This document shows, in pieces, positions 1 to 11,655 of a DNA stretch of 64,000 bases (the first letter of the stretch is position 1; the number at the start of each line of letters is the position of its first letter). Position numbers and translations under genes: made by a program. This DNA is from Berberis thunbergii (taxonomy: Eukaryota; Streptophyta; Magnoliopsida; Ranunculales; Berberidaceae), in NCBI GenBank assembly GCA_003290165.1, contig QNQO01007596.1, positions 124,001-188,000 on the forward strand, in the 5' to 3' direction. The notes below the pieces were generated by a model. That model was not told the origin of the DNA and searched no databases. It saw only the letters and a program-made list of their open reading frames with translations.

Positions 1-960
1 ATCCTCCGAAACTGGAAAGTGAAGCCCTGCTTGGAACATGCCTTTGTGCAAGGCAATGAACCTTTGCGAAGTGTCAACAGATTGTGAGTAGCACTTTAAT
101 GGAAAGTAGTGGACTTTGATGGAGAGCTTTTAAGGGCTTGGAGAGTTGTAACACAATGTTCGGTGTGCGAGACGTGGCAACATTATGTATTGTGTTTTCT
201 TGAGCATTTGCAAGTTGAGTACAGCTGATGAAGGGCAAGTAGAAGATTAGTCGACTTGTTGTTTACCTAGCACCTTCAATTCTTTTGACTTGGTAAATCA
301 CAAAATCCTTCAACACAAGAATAAATTTGTCAAGTAATTTGTCATGTGATTGTTTCAACGCAATGTACAAATCGGCTTTGATAGCATAGTTTCTAAGATC
401 TTGCTGGCATGGTTGGAAAGAGTTATTTATGAAGAATGATTTTGTTTGTTTATTTATTTGGAAAACAAAGGAGGAAAAATGCCTAAAAGAAACTTAGTGT
501 ATACATAGGAGGGAATATAATGGGTGTAAGTTAACCGTCATTAGGTACTGGAATTTTATAAGAAAAATGAATGGCCTTTGTGGTAGAATAAAAATTGATG
601 GGTTTGAAACGGTGTTGATAAGAGCGAAAATAACAACTAAGCACCGTGTTACTTATTTGAGTTTGACGTTACGATCATATGATGGGAATTGGTGTTTGGT
701 GCGAGTTATGGATTTGGATATAACATTATGATTCAGAGTGTGATGGAATGGGTTTGGTGCAAGTGATGAGGAAGATGGGACAAGATGATGGAAGTTCTTG
801 GTTTGTGTGCGATGATATGCAAAAACTAATTTTAGGGATTTGAAGTTTGGATATGGAATTATGGGGGTAGGAAGATTGATAAATAGGGATGGAAGATTTG
901 TGAGGATAGGATGAAGACGATGGGTTTAGTAATTATGGTTTGACTGAAGAGCAATGTTAG
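1..960. other. AT-rich intergenic DNA, nothing recognised
   Basis: No long reading frame, no recognisable protein similarity and no clear repeat ends are visible. The composition is AT-rich and typical of decayed plant intergenic DNA. It may be old transposon sequence, but I cannot assign a family. Confidence 0.5.
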
Positions 961-1112
961 CTGTCGAGGAAACGGGCGAGGACAGCGACGTGGTGGGGTG
1001 GGAGCCGTCCACCCTGCTCGGGATGTGTGCCACATTTTTTGTGCACGCATTCCGAGTGGGGTGGACGGCTCCCACCCCGCCACGTCGCTGTCCTCGCTGA
1101 TTTCCTCGACAT
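961..1112. repeat. GC-rich foldback (MITE-like hairpin)
   Basis: Two arms of about 70 bases (962-1032 and about 1040-1111) are near-perfect inverted copies. Each begins TGTCGAGGAAA at its outer end and shares the block GAGGACAGCGACGTGG. Only a short loop of about 8 bases separates them. The segment is strongly GC-rich inside AT-rich DNA. TTAG lies at 957-960 and again at 1113-1116, a possible short target duplication. A transcript would fold into a long hairpin. Family unknown; a foldback or MITE is most likely, and an inverted duplication giving small RNAs is an alternative. Confidence 0.7.
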
Positions 1113-1116
1113 TTAG

Positions 1117-1826
1117 AAATCCCCTTGACTGAAACAAGGGTTTGGGAGGGAGAGGCCCACTAGATTTTTTTATTTTTTTTGTAGATTTGAAGTTCAAGAA
1201 GATAACAAACGATGAGATGATGGAAATAATGGATTGGATGGTAGGGTTTCAAAGCTATTTTTCCCACAAATTCATGATGAAAAATATGGGTTGAACAAAC
1301 TGTCGAATAATGGGATAGGAAAACAAGGACAATTTTTTCAATAAAATTGAAAGAGATGAAGGAGGTGGAAGGGGTGGTGGTGGGTGAAAAAAACGTAAAA
1401 CACAATGGACGTGATGAAAACAATGGAGATAAACAATTGTCTTTAATAGCAAATGGTGCAATGGATGTTGAAAATGAGATTTGGAGATTTCGAATGGACG
1501 ATAGCAAAAATGAAAAAGATTTTGTAGAAAGGAGAATTTAGAGAGATTCAAATAAGAGAAAGAAATAATAGTGTAAGTGGCTAGATACTTTTGTTTAAGT
1601 AGTACGATGGTGGAACAATATGTGCTTGAGGCTTGTGTCTTGCTCCTCAAATAATAGGGCTGAAAAGGTGGAGTCATTCTAGGTTACTTGTCTCATGCGA
1701 TTAATTTTTGCGAATAGGATTCAAAAGCTCGAATTAATTGAGCTTGGAAACATATTGCATGTAACTTCAATAGGCTTTCACAAGGTTGCGGGCAATGGAA
1801 TGGATAATTAGTGATATCGATAGATC

Positions 1827-1894
<68 letters not shown>

Positions 1895-2034
1895 CTCATT
1901 TGATAATTGTTGGTTTATTTTCCTCAATTGTACACTTAGCTAAATAAACTTGAATTGAAACAGAGAATCGGGAAGATATATTCGGCAAGGAGAAAGAGTG
2001 ACTAGGGTATCATAAGCTAGAAAGGTAATGATTT
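1117..2034. other. Intergenic DNA with an (AT)n microsatellite
   Basis: A pure AT dinucleotide run occupies about 1829-1890 (about 31 units). The rest is AT-rich with only short unsupported open frames. Confidence 0.7.
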
Positions 2035-2520
2035 GTTTAAAATAGGGAAGGAGGATCTCCTTTCTAAGACCTCTAGAGGACTTGGAAAGCCCTTAAGCAT
2101 AAAAGAATGCATCACACGTGATTTTAAAAAATCCATCGACTGATGAGGAAAACAAGTTTCAAAATAATATTTCCCCTCTAAATTTCTTACTAATGGTATG
2201 CATCACCTAAGCAAGATCAATATTATGCTAGAAAAGCACTATGCTCTCAATAATAGTCTCTGAATAAAACTCTTCATTCTTTTTCACACGATAAAATTTT
2301 GTAATCCGCATTGCAAATGCTTAAGGTCTAAAGTCCAACAAGTGAGTATAACCATCTTTGTTAGGATCATGGTAAAAAATGGGAATTAAAAGAAATAGGT
2401 AAGGCTTTACCTCCAAAAAAATCTGAAATAGCTGCATAAACATCATGGCACACTAGATCCCGGCATGACTGATAAAAACCTAAAGAGAAACCATCTGTCT
2501 TGGAGCACTATCTATTTATA
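2035..2520 (-). pseudogene. Decayed L1-type LINE reverse transcriptase fragment
   Basis: Read on the minus strand from about 2520 leftward, short stretches match the N-terminal half of plant L1 reverse transcriptase. They are DGFSLGFYQSCRDLV (family: DGFTLGFYQSCW), then GKALPISFN, then a DFRPLSICNADYKIL-like block (family: DFRPISL..YKI). The frames are broken by shifts and stops. The endonuclease, the rest of RT and the tail are not visible, so this is a fragment. Confidence 0.6.
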
Positions 2521-3055
2521 TCTCAAAAACAACTTTCACTTCTTTTATTGTAGGGTCAGCAAGCAAATTCTAATTATTCTCTGAGGTTACTAAACTCTTT
2601 TTTTTGCTTTACGCTATTTTTTCAAACATGTCTTACTCATTTGGCATATTAAACTCTAATACGAGCAAAGAAGCCTATAGATCATAAAATGTACATGGTT
2701 GATATGGATAGCAAATGTTGTTTTTCATATTTTGGTTTGTGACAATTTGTTATTGCGTTGCAAATGATGCTTTCGATACAGATAGCAAGAATGGATCTGA
2801 TAAGCTAATAATCGGATTTAGGAACCAATTGGAAACTTTGGTTACTGTCACCTTAGAACAAGTCTGCATCATGTTCAACGTATATTACTACCGTTTCCTT
2901 ATCTTAAGTAGTTGCATACAATTGCATAACTAGCAGATATGCGATAAAGTTTCGCGCATGCATTTCAAAATGGTGAAAATAATTAATACCTCGTTGGGTT
3001 TTAATCACGGGGTCCATGTTTAAATAATTCTATCAGTATTAATAAATGAATAAGT
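2521..3055. other. AT-rich intergenic DNA
   Basis: Nothing recognised. A 72-residue open frame at 2715-2933 has no family resemblance I can name and is probably chance. Confidence 0.4.
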
Positions 3056-3059
3056 CCAA

Positions 3060-3200
3060 CAATTATAGTTCAGTTGGTCGAACATTTACTCTCATTGTAA
3101 GAGGTCACGGGTTAGAGACTCACAAGCTAGAATTTTGTGAACTTTCGCCCAATTATTAGGACTACATGTGCTCCGCCATTGATAAGCCTTCGAGTCTTAA
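3060..3200 (+). repeat. tRNA-derived SINE-like fragment
   Basis: About 3066-3125 resembles a degenerate tRNA: a box A-like TAGTTCAGTTGGTCGAAC, an anticodon-arm-like stretch, then a box B-like GGGTTAGAGACTC. A non-tRNA body with CTCCGCCATTGATAAG follows. The TTC core of box B is mutated, so it is not a working tRNA gene. No poly-A tail or target duplication is clear. Confidence 0.45.
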
Positions 3201-3475
3201 ATGTGTTGCTTTAAGCGAAAGCAAGTCTTCATGTGAGGTAGAAGCGATGGACAAAAACGAAAACATGTCTTCATGCGAAATGGAGGCAACAATGATACCA
3301 AGTTGCAACAATGAGTAACCTTTGGGCATGGATTAATAACTAATAAAAAGGGCCAACAACCCAAACTTTTTATAAAATAAAAATAAATAAATAAATGAAA
3401 AGATTGTAATAAACCACAAATATTTCGAATCAAATCCACTAAGCAATAAGTGTTATAAAAGGTTGGGATATTTCT
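3201..3475. other. Intergenic DNA
   Basis: Contains two near-copies of a GAAAxxAxGTCTTCATG block (about 3218-3240 and 3258-3280). Otherwise nothing recognised. Confidence 0.4.
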
Positions 3476-4254
3476 AGTTTGACCATCGTTAGTTTATATC
3501 TAATTGAGCTTAGCTCATATTTTAAATTTTAATTGAGCCTCATCCCCATTTTTCTAACAAATTTGTTAAGTCAATCACGTTGACTAGATAATGTTGATTT
3601 AATAACTAAAGCACCCCTCTCGGAATGACATTTTTCTTGCATGTGGAAACTCGATAAAATACATCCAAAGGACATTTGTCCCAACAAGAATTGAATGTGA
3701 GAGGTCCCTTGTTGCCAAGGATAAAGGGACAGGGAAGGGTGGATTGGGAGAGCCTCCAAAGGGGTATTGCAGATTTCTTTTCAGAGTTTTCTTAGGTGAT
3801 CATGGTCTATCACCCAACAATTAACAATGTTGGGTTCAAACCATTTTCTTGAAGATAATTATTGGTGTGACAGACCATTTACTAATAACAAAACCATTCC
3901 AGGGATCCCTACTTTACGTCACTATTGTGCATCCAGTATGGGATATTTTAGTTACGGGAATTATTAAGTGCACCGGGATTGTGCCCGGTTTTTGTGCCTG
4001 GTGTTATCTGACACCGTTGATATTCCTCGCGATATGAACGTATGCCTATCTCGAGAAATATAATGGTGCCTGATAGCACCAGGCACGAAAACCAGGCACA
4101 ATCCCGGTGCAGTGTAGTATCACTCTTTTAGTTATTAAACCAACATTGACAAGTCAGCGCCTTTGAAGTAACAACTCTATTAGAAAATGAGGGTTAACTC
4201 AATTAAATTTAAATGATAACTAAACTCAATTAGGCATAAATTATGGGTCAAACT
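3476..4254. mobile_element. Non-autonomous DNA element with long terminal inverted repeats
   Basis: Positions 3476-3607 and the reverse complement of about 4127-4254 align over some 130 bases. Shared blocks include AGTTTGACC at the ends, CTAATTGAG, TTTAATTGAG and TTTAATAACTAAA at the inner edge. Arms are diverged by point changes and small indels. Long inverted repeats suggest a Mutator-like element, but I see no transposase and no clear flanking duplication. The right side abuts a poly-A run (4255-4280). A second foldback (3955-4125) sits at the inner edge of the right arm. Confidence 0.6.
3955..4125. mobile_element. Foldback MITE inserted in the long-TIR element
   Basis: Arms of about 47 bases (from about 3969 and back from about 4115) read TGCACCGGGATTGTGCC toward the interior and are near-perfect inverted copies separated by about 55 bases. 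TTTTAGTTA occurs at 3946-3954 and again at 4126-4134, a candidate 9-bp target duplication pointing to a Mutator-type origin. Removing the insert restores the inner edge of the host element's right repeat, which supports these boundaries. Confidence 0.65.
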
Positions 4255-4964
4255 CAAAAAAAAAAAAAAAAAAAAAAAATCTAAAAGGTTTTCTTCTTGT
4301 TGACAATTGTCATGCACATGGAATTGAAAAAACAACAAAAAAAATGGATGTAAAGAAAAAATAGGAGTCCATAAACATGAAGAGGAGGGATTGCACTTTG
4401 AGATCCTCTATTTATGAAGTCTAAAATAAAGTCATATATGTAGGATTGAAACAACAAATAATGGACGTTGTGAATAGAAAATATGAGTTATCCATGAATA
4501 TGTAAAATAGGTGTTGCGCTCTGCTATCCGCCCTTTAGGAAGTCTTAAAAAAAAGTCAATGAGTAATTAGAGACATCATAAAGTTGCATAGCTATTTCAA
4601 GCTAAATATAATTAGGGGCTTTAAGATTCCAGTGAAGAGGTAGCTTTAACTTACAAAATTGTTAATACAAAATTGTTAGTACAATTGAACTTTTAATGAA
4701 GTAAAAAATCTAAGAATTAGGCTTTTGAAATTTTCAAATAAAATATAGGCCCTAATTAATTTTCAATTTTACCTCAACTTGCACATGAACTATATTTTTC
4801 CCTAATCCACTTGAGTTGAAAGTTTGATGACTTGTGCGTAAAGTTCTAGCCAGAATCAACAAGCATTCCCATTGATATGCATCAAAATGTCATTTCAAGG
4901 ACCAACTTGCACATGATGATGAATTTTGTTCATTTAGTTGAGCTGATATTTTGCTTTAGGAAAC
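4255..4964. other. AT-rich intergenic DNA
   Basis: Starts with a poly-A run (about 4255-4280). No genes or named repeats recognised. It ends where homology between the two Athila LTR copies begins. Confidence 0.4.
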
Positions 4965-6088
4965 ATCATTATCTTATATTTAGCATAGCATAGATTATTT
5001 TTCTTTATTTCATTGGAGTTTTTGCTCAAGTCAAGCTGATTACATGTAAGTTTTTAATTTTGAATTTATTAAAAGTTAATATTTTTAATGCATTATTTAT
5101 CTTTCACTTTAATTAGTTTTTTTTTTTGAAAGGCAAGCATAGTTTTTATAGGATCTCAGAACCCATAAAGATGCCGCAAGCTGGGTTTGAACCCATGACC
5201 TAGTGGTACCATCCGCTAAGCTCTAACCGTTGAGCTGTCATGCCATTGGCCACTTTAATTAGTTTATTTCTTCATCCACCTTCCTAGTCCTACTCTTAGA
5301 TTAATTCATCACAATGACAATGATAGGCTAAACCTCTCATTCTAAGGAGAGGAGATGAAACCTACTTGAGTGATGTAGAGATTTATTTAACAAAAAAAAA
5401 AAAACATGTGTAATTTCTATTAATCCTATATTCAACCAATGAATCAAAGTTGTCAAATTGAAAGATTGACAATGAAGAATTATGCGAAATGAAGATAAGG
5501 ACTTGGAAACAAAGATTATATTTATTTTTTGTACTTCTTCAATTTTTTTGTAAATTATAACCATTCATTGAAAAATCGCCTTCGAGAGAGGGGTGGTCAA
5601 GAAATTTCTTTTAACATCGAAAGAGGTAAGTGAAATTCTATTTTAGAAAAGAATTTTCTTATGAACTTGGGTTTTGAATTAAAAGTTAAAGGAATTTGTG
5701 TTAAATTAATCTCCACAAAGTTAAAAGGTGAATTCTCCAATCCTTGAGACCTTTCTTTTAATTGGTAAAATTTGTTAGTAAATTTCATCCTCAATTATGA
5801 ACCAAAGTTTGTTTAAAAAAAATTGTTCATCTTCTTTTAGCCAAATCTTATTTTTATCATTTCTCTTATTTCCTCAAATTCTTTCTTTTATTTGATATTC
5901 TAAAGTGTTTTTAAAATTTTGAGCTTGAATCCTTTTGATTTGGTAAGTAGGATGATAACCCCTACGAACCACTTTACTTGTATTTTTCTTTGAATTTTGC
6001 CGATAAATTGATAAGAATGGAACAAAAACAAATAAAAAAATTGTTTATTTGCTTGGAATTTTAGCCGACAAGAATTTTGAGCAAATCA
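4965..6088 (+). repeat. 5' LTR of the Athila-like element, lacking U3
   Basis: Homologous to about 16375-17705. It lacks the U3 part seen in the 3' copy (15727 to about 16374). A SINE (5120-5250) is inserted in it. The right edge AAATCA plus nearby TGGCG marks the LTR end. Confidence 0.6.
5120..5250 (-). mobile_element. tRNA-derived SINE, complete, with target duplication
   Basis: On the minus strand it reads a tRNA-like head, with box A-like CAGCTCAACGGTTAGAGC and box B-like GGTCATGGGTTCAAACCC, then a body and a poly-A tail (the T run at 5120-5127). CACTTTAATTAGTTT is present at 5105-5119 and 5251-5265, a 15-bp target duplication. The other LTR at about 16505-16530 has the same sequence without the insert, an empty site. 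A second copy lies at 13580. Confidence 0.88.
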
Positions 6089-6090
6089 AA

Positions 6091-7719
6091 TGGCGTCCAT
6101 ATCATCAAGTGACGAAAGGAAAGCTAAAGATCTTAAAAGCACAAAAAAGATCATTTTTCCCATCTTTCTTCTGCCCTCCCCTCTATATAAATTTTGTATT
6201 TTGTGAGAGAATGATCACTTTTAATTTTTCTTATTAATTTTTTTAATGCCTCGAAAAGTCGAGTTCAACTTGCAGTAATTAGATCTTGCTTTTATTTTTG
6301 GTAGATTGTTAGCTTTAGAATATGATTTATTCACTTGCACCAGAAAAAAAAATCAATTACAAATTACATTGGAAGCCATATTTATTTGATTTATGATTTA
6401 CAAAATATTTTTTATTGATTCATAAAAAAAACATGACTTCTTGAGCAAGATTAGTCAACTATCTTTGCATTTTTAATTGTTTGATTGCGTGTTTAGTTAT
6501 TTAGATACCTATTGAAGTAAAAATAATAATAAAAAGTATGATTGTTTCTTAGTAAGACTAACTTTTTTTTGTAGTGGATAACCAATGGTGTTGTAGGGGA
6601 AAGAGCAATTGCTTGAACCAAGGAGGAGTAGCTCCCAAAGAACACTTCTCTTCTACCCCCACAGTGGAAACCTTGTGTCCGAGCTCACAAGTTAGTAAGT
6701 ATCCCTTTCAGACAAATTGTTTTAGCGGCTTGGGTGCTGAGTGAAATTTGATTGGACATTGCTTGGTGTTTGTTTATGTTTCTGCATTTTAACGAACTGT
6801 GTGGTTCCCTACATTAATAAACTACCATAAACATAAAGGGTAGACCTAGCCTTATTTTTGAAATTGGTTAGATTTCATCACCCACCTCATCACTCGATCT
6901 GTGTGAAACCAAGCCGCATGATAAAATCAACTAAGATTAGAGCCAATTAAGGGTGTTCATAGGACAACCAAGACCAAGGTGAATCTACTGAATTTTGTGT
7001 TGACCAAAACTAAATGTGTCGTTGAGTTTAATCATTCAATGAACTCTGGGAGGCCACCGCCACATGGATAACTCACTTGGTATACTGAGTCACCAGTAAG
7101 CTGCGGATTACAGAAGGACGTGGTGCGACTAACAATTTTGGTTAGGAACACACACCCGAGTACGTATTTGACATGCATCTTTCAAATATCAATAGGTCTA
7201 CAGAACGATAACACTAATATAGTTTTTAATTTGACCACGTGATCTCCTATCACTTGTGCAATAATCTAACTTCTTGCAAGTGTAACTCTAACTTCCTTAT
7301 TTTTGACTTTGTATTGTTGGATAGGCTCGCTGGTTTAAATCAATATTGTCCTTCACAAATTCACAAGATAAAATACCTTTAATACATTATTTGCTTAAAT
7401 TAGACATTTGTGTGGATAAGCGATGATTGTTGCTTGTGTATGCCTTCTTAACATTCATCTAGGGATACGCGATCTGTGCATTTTGTCACTATCATCCTTC
7501 CATCATACTCTTCTCTTTTTTATGAAAGATTGGGAACGACCCAGCAAGTGCTTAGTTCGTTCCAAAAAAATTTCTTACCACCCTAGCAATCGCTTGATTT
7601 GCTCCCTAGGTTTTTCTAGCCACTCTGACCCACTCTTTACCTCTTCACCACACTCTTCTCCATCTGCTTTCTCACACTTCTCTCCACCAGTCTCCCCACA
7701 CTTTCAAATCATCATTGAG
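6091..7719. other. Leader region of the Athila-like element
   Basis: Non-coding stretch between the primer-binding-like TGGCG at 6091 and gag. No convincing reading frame. A long leader is usual for Athila elements. Confidence 0.45.
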
Positions 7720-8560
7720 ATGACAGAGCGTATGATTTGGGAATATCATGTTCCCCTTGCTGCTAATGTGCATAAATGCATTGAGCTACCCCCTATCATG
7801 ACAGTTCAATTTGAGATCCAACCAGCCATTATTCATATGTTGCCGAAGTTCCATGGGCTTGATCGAGAAATCCCATATGTCCATCTTGAAAAGTTTATTG
7901 AAGTTTGTAGTACTTTAAAGAACCAAAACATAGATGCGGAAATGTCAGGCTTCGCTTGTTTCCTTTTTCTCTTGAGGATTGGACCACTTTGTTGCTAAAC
8001 TCCCTCTCTGCCAATTCCATAAAATCATGGGAGGATTTTGTAAGAAATTTTTTAGAGAAATACTTCCCCATAAGAAGGACATAGAAATTAAAATAGACAT
8101 TGAGGAGTTTTCTCAAGCACAAGATGAAACTTTTTATGAAGCATGGACTGCTTTCAAGATTTTCTCATCAAGTGTCCTCATTATGGCTTTGGAAAACGAG
8201 TTTTAGTGGCAGAGTTTTTATAATGAATTGACTGTCGAGTCTCAAAATTTGATTGAATCCATGCACCAAGGAAAATTCATGCTTAAGACTGGTACTGCTA
8301 CTTATACATTCTAAATGAAATTGTTGATGATTCTAGACAATAGACTGCTCATAGAGACTTGAAACCTAGTACTTCTAGAAAATCACGTCTATTTGAAACA
8401 AAAGACAAAACCTTATTCAAGGAATTTCTAAAAAAATTAAATCCATTGTTACGAACTTTGTTTCCCAAGCCAAATAGCAAACTTCCAACCCTTGTACCTT
8501 TTGCCTCAAAGTAGATCATATCAATTTTGATTGTCTTCTATATCCGGGTGGCAATGAACC
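7720..8560 (+). pseudogene. Athila-like gag (capsid) remnant with zinc knuckle
   Basis: Starts at the ATG at 7720 (MTERMIW). FEIQPAIIHMLPKFHG.DREIPYVHLEKF followed by CSTLKNQNI matches the gag domain (family: FEIKP..IQLLPKFHGL.GEDP..HL.EF). The frame shifts near 7950, and the +1 frame continues with FCKKFFREILP and DETFYEAWTAFK. A CCHC zinc knuckle (CTFCLKVDHINFDC, C-x2-C-x4-H-x4-C) is readable at about 8493-8534. Stops and shifts make it non-functional. Confidence 0.7.
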
Positions 8561-9639
8561 TCAAGAAGAGGTGTGTGTTTAATAGTAAACGTAAGTCCAA
8601 GACATTTGGTCAAACCTACACATCTACAAATCGAAATCACTCTATAACCTTTCATATGGTGGTGACTTTCATGAGCAACTACTCAGGAGTTCAGGGAATC
8701 CTATTGGTTTCCAACACCCTAGGCAACCTAATGGACAAGCCCACAACTCACGCACCTATCCTAGGCACAATCCACATGGATCTCTTTCTAACTTGTGACA
8801 ACAAAATCAATATCTACCTCAGTGAGGACAACTTCCATACCAGCAACATCAGCCTATGCCCACTCTCTATGGTTCTCGTCCCTCATAATTCATATGGTCA
8901 ATCTCATCATAGGAACTTGCGTGAATTGGTGCCTCAAACTCAATATGTTGCCCTTGTACCACCTCCAAAACCATCATTGGAGGATATGATGCACAAATTA
9001 ATGGCAACCAGTGCTCCTAATTCCCAAGCCAACCAACAGCTTTAGCAACAATTGCAACATTTGACTGTGGGAATGGAAAAAATGAACATTTCCAAGCCAA
9101 CCCATCCTTAATCCAAAGGGTGCTACTCAAGCCATGTCAATGAAATTGAAAGTAGTTCTGACTCACATGGAAAAGTTAAAGCAATTACCACCCATCATTG
9201 TGAGCTAGCAATTGATAATGGTGTATAGCTACCTAAGAAAATTGATGTGATTTCCAAAGAAAGTATTCCCAAACCTACTGAGAAAGATAGAAGTTGGTTC
9301 TAAAACCAATTTAGACCCGCCCCACTCGTCATCCCTTAAAGTATCTACCTAAGGCACATTTTCCCAAAGCCCTTGTAGGTAGCAAAAAAGAGAAGCATTT
9401 CAATAAATCCTAGAGGTTTTCAAAGGAGTGCACATCAATATTCCCTCTTTTGTCATTTATGCAGAAAGTACCAGTCTATGCAAAAATTTCAAGGAGATAT
9501 GCACAAAAAAAAAAAAACAGAAGTCCCTGAAACTACATGCCTTGCAACGATGTAACATCACTTATTCAACAGATTGGAGTGGTTAAGTACAAAGAACCCT
9601 TACTGTACGATGTTTCATTGTAAAAGACTTTGAAAGTTG

Positions 9640-9990
9640 TGCCTGATTAATTTAGGAATTAGTGTGAACCTCTTACCTTATCATATATATTTGGAACTTG
9701 GGTTGAATTAGATGCAACTAATAAAGTAATTCTTAAGCTAGCAGATGAGTCCAAAACGGTACCCGAGACGAATAGTTGTGGATGTGATTGTACAAGTTGC
9801 AAATTATTATTATCCAGTTGACTTCATCATCCTAGACACTAGCCAGGGCCCAGATAATCAAATTTTTGTCATCTTAATGCGACATTTCCTAGCAACTGTG
9901 GAGGCCAACATCAACTGTAGAAGCGATATCATTTATGTTTCCTTTGGGAAACCTAAAACAAAATATTTTTAAGGCTATGCAACATAAAAA
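9640..9990 (+). pseudogene. Athila-like aspartic protease remnant
   Basis: About 9645 reads INLGISVNLLPYHIY, corresponding to the family's DLGASINLMP active-site region with the catalytic D changed to N. After stops, the frame from 9745 gives YPRRIVVDVIVQV, PVDFIILD and RHFLATVEANI, matching the conserved flap and C-terminal half of Athila proteases. Confidence 0.65.
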
Positions 9991-10390
9991 TGAACTTGAT
10001 ATGATTGAGGATGAGGAAAAGAAAAGTGTGTATGATTTAATCTTTCAAGTCTATGACTCATTCGTCAGCAGGTGATGCATTGCTTCGTTGTCTTTCAGAC
10101 TTTGGTATGGACCAAGATATTGATGAAGTTGTTGAAGAAGTCAACAATATGTTGGATAGTGTTCCTATACTGCATATACCAGAGTCTAACTCATTATTAC
10201 TTTATAAATATGAGGAAGAGTCGTATTCCTCATATTTCTTCCCAACTCAATCCATAGAAAATGACTCATCCTCAAACTCTTATGAATCATTAGAACTTAA
10301 ACCTTTGCCAAATGAATTACGATATGTGTTTCTCAGTCCTGAGGAGAGTTATCCAATGATTCCTTAAATCTCACTGAGGAACATAATGAC

Positions 10391-10977
10391 ATGTTGTTGG
10401 GAGTCATTAAAGCTCACAAGTCAACCATTGCTTGGAGTATTAATGACATCAAAGGTGTTGACCCTACTGTCTATGAGCATCATATCTATTTGGAGGATGA
10501 AACCAAAAACTCCAGACAACCCCATCGACATCTCAATCTCATTTTGAAAGATGTAATAAAGGAAGAAGTATAGAAACTTCTGGATGCAAACACCATCTAC
10601 GCTATCTCTGATAGCAAATGGGTTAGCCCAGTCCATGTGGTTCCTAGAAAATCAAGAATTATATTCGTTGAAAATGAGAGCAATGAGTTTGTACCACAAA
10701 GAGTGAAAAAGGGATGGAGAGTATGTATTGATTATCGCAAACTAAACTCTGATACTCGAAAGGATCACTTTCCTTCCCCTTTATTGATCAGATGCTTGAG
10801 AGGTTAGCATCTCAGCCGTATTATTGTTTCTTGGGTGGGTATTCTAGATACAATCAAGTACCCATTGTATGTGAGGATCAAGAAAAAACCACATTTACTT
10901 TTCGATTCGGTACCCATGCTTATCGCCGCATGCCTTTTGAGCTATGCAATGCGCCCGCGACATTTCAAAGGTGCATG
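10391..10977 (+). pseudogene. Athila-like reverse transcriptase, 5' part
   Basis: Reads GWSINDIKGVDPTVYEHHI, SKWVSPVHVVPRK, GWRVCIDYRKLN, then TFRFGTHAYRRMPF and LCNAPATFQRCM, the standard Ty3/gypsy RT blocks. Stops and a frameshift near 10780 break it. It is cut at 10978 by a solo LTR and resumes at about 11656. Confidence 0.8.
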
Positions 10978-10982
10978 ACTAG

Positions 10983-11650
10983 TGATGATACATCAAACTG
11001 TCCTCTGATCAACATCGTACACGTGTCATGATAATCTTGTCAACAGAACAAAGCAGGCCCGATTGCATGCACAACCCAGACAACATCAAGCCCATTATTG
11101 GCAGATTCCATAAAGTTGGACCCGAATTGCAATGTGCCACTAAGCAGGTTAGGCGGTCAAGTCCAATACTCATAAACCCTGATAAGGCAAGTATGTGGGG
11201 GATTGACCCAAGACAGATAGGCCAACATTACACGATTTTGACTGGGAAACAAATACTAGAGTATAAGTCGATGAAGGAAACGTCCTTGCATGGACAAATC
11301 TCAGAAAGGGAAACCTCTTATGCAAATCTAGGAGCACAACTCGTGTAGGGAAACTATCCCACATGGACAGCTCCCAAATATGAAAGGATATCCAGCAAGG
11401 TTTCTTTCCCTAAACTCCGCCACCAAAAGCGTAGTCGAACAAAGACTCATACTCTATAAAAGGGAGATAAGGTCGATAAACTTAAGGTACGCTACAAAAT
11501 ACCAATTTACAGTTTTAAGTCTCTCCTAAGCCTTATCTAACTTAAGCATTGGAGTTCATCAGCTGCCACATGGAGGTCCTTAGCTCACGTGTGCTACTTG
11601 TGCAGGTCTAGGTAAGCAACGATGAATGAAAGTAGGAATCAATTACATCA
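10983..11650 (+). repeat. Solo LTR of a Tat-like element inside RT
   Basis: Begins TGATGATACATCA and ends AATTACATCA (668 bp). The flanks are ACTAG (10978-10982) and ACTAA (11651-11655), a 5-bp duplication with one change. A TATA box (CTATAAAAGGG) lies near 11455. It is clearly related to the LTRs at 22005 and 30735 (shared TAAGCATTGGAGTT, CACGTGTGCTACTTGTGC). The RT reading frame resumes right after it, so the internal part was lost by LTR-LTR recombination. Confidence 0.82.
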
Positions 11651-11655
11651 ACTAA

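Noticed and set aside
1160..1677. Overlapping minus-strand ORFs of 115 and 140 residues
   Set aside because: Low-complexity, F/S/H-rich translations of purine-rich DNA with no family resemblance.
5174..5250. tRNA gene
   Set aside because: Box A/B resemblance is due to a SINE head: it continues into a non-tRNA body and poly-A tail with a target duplication.
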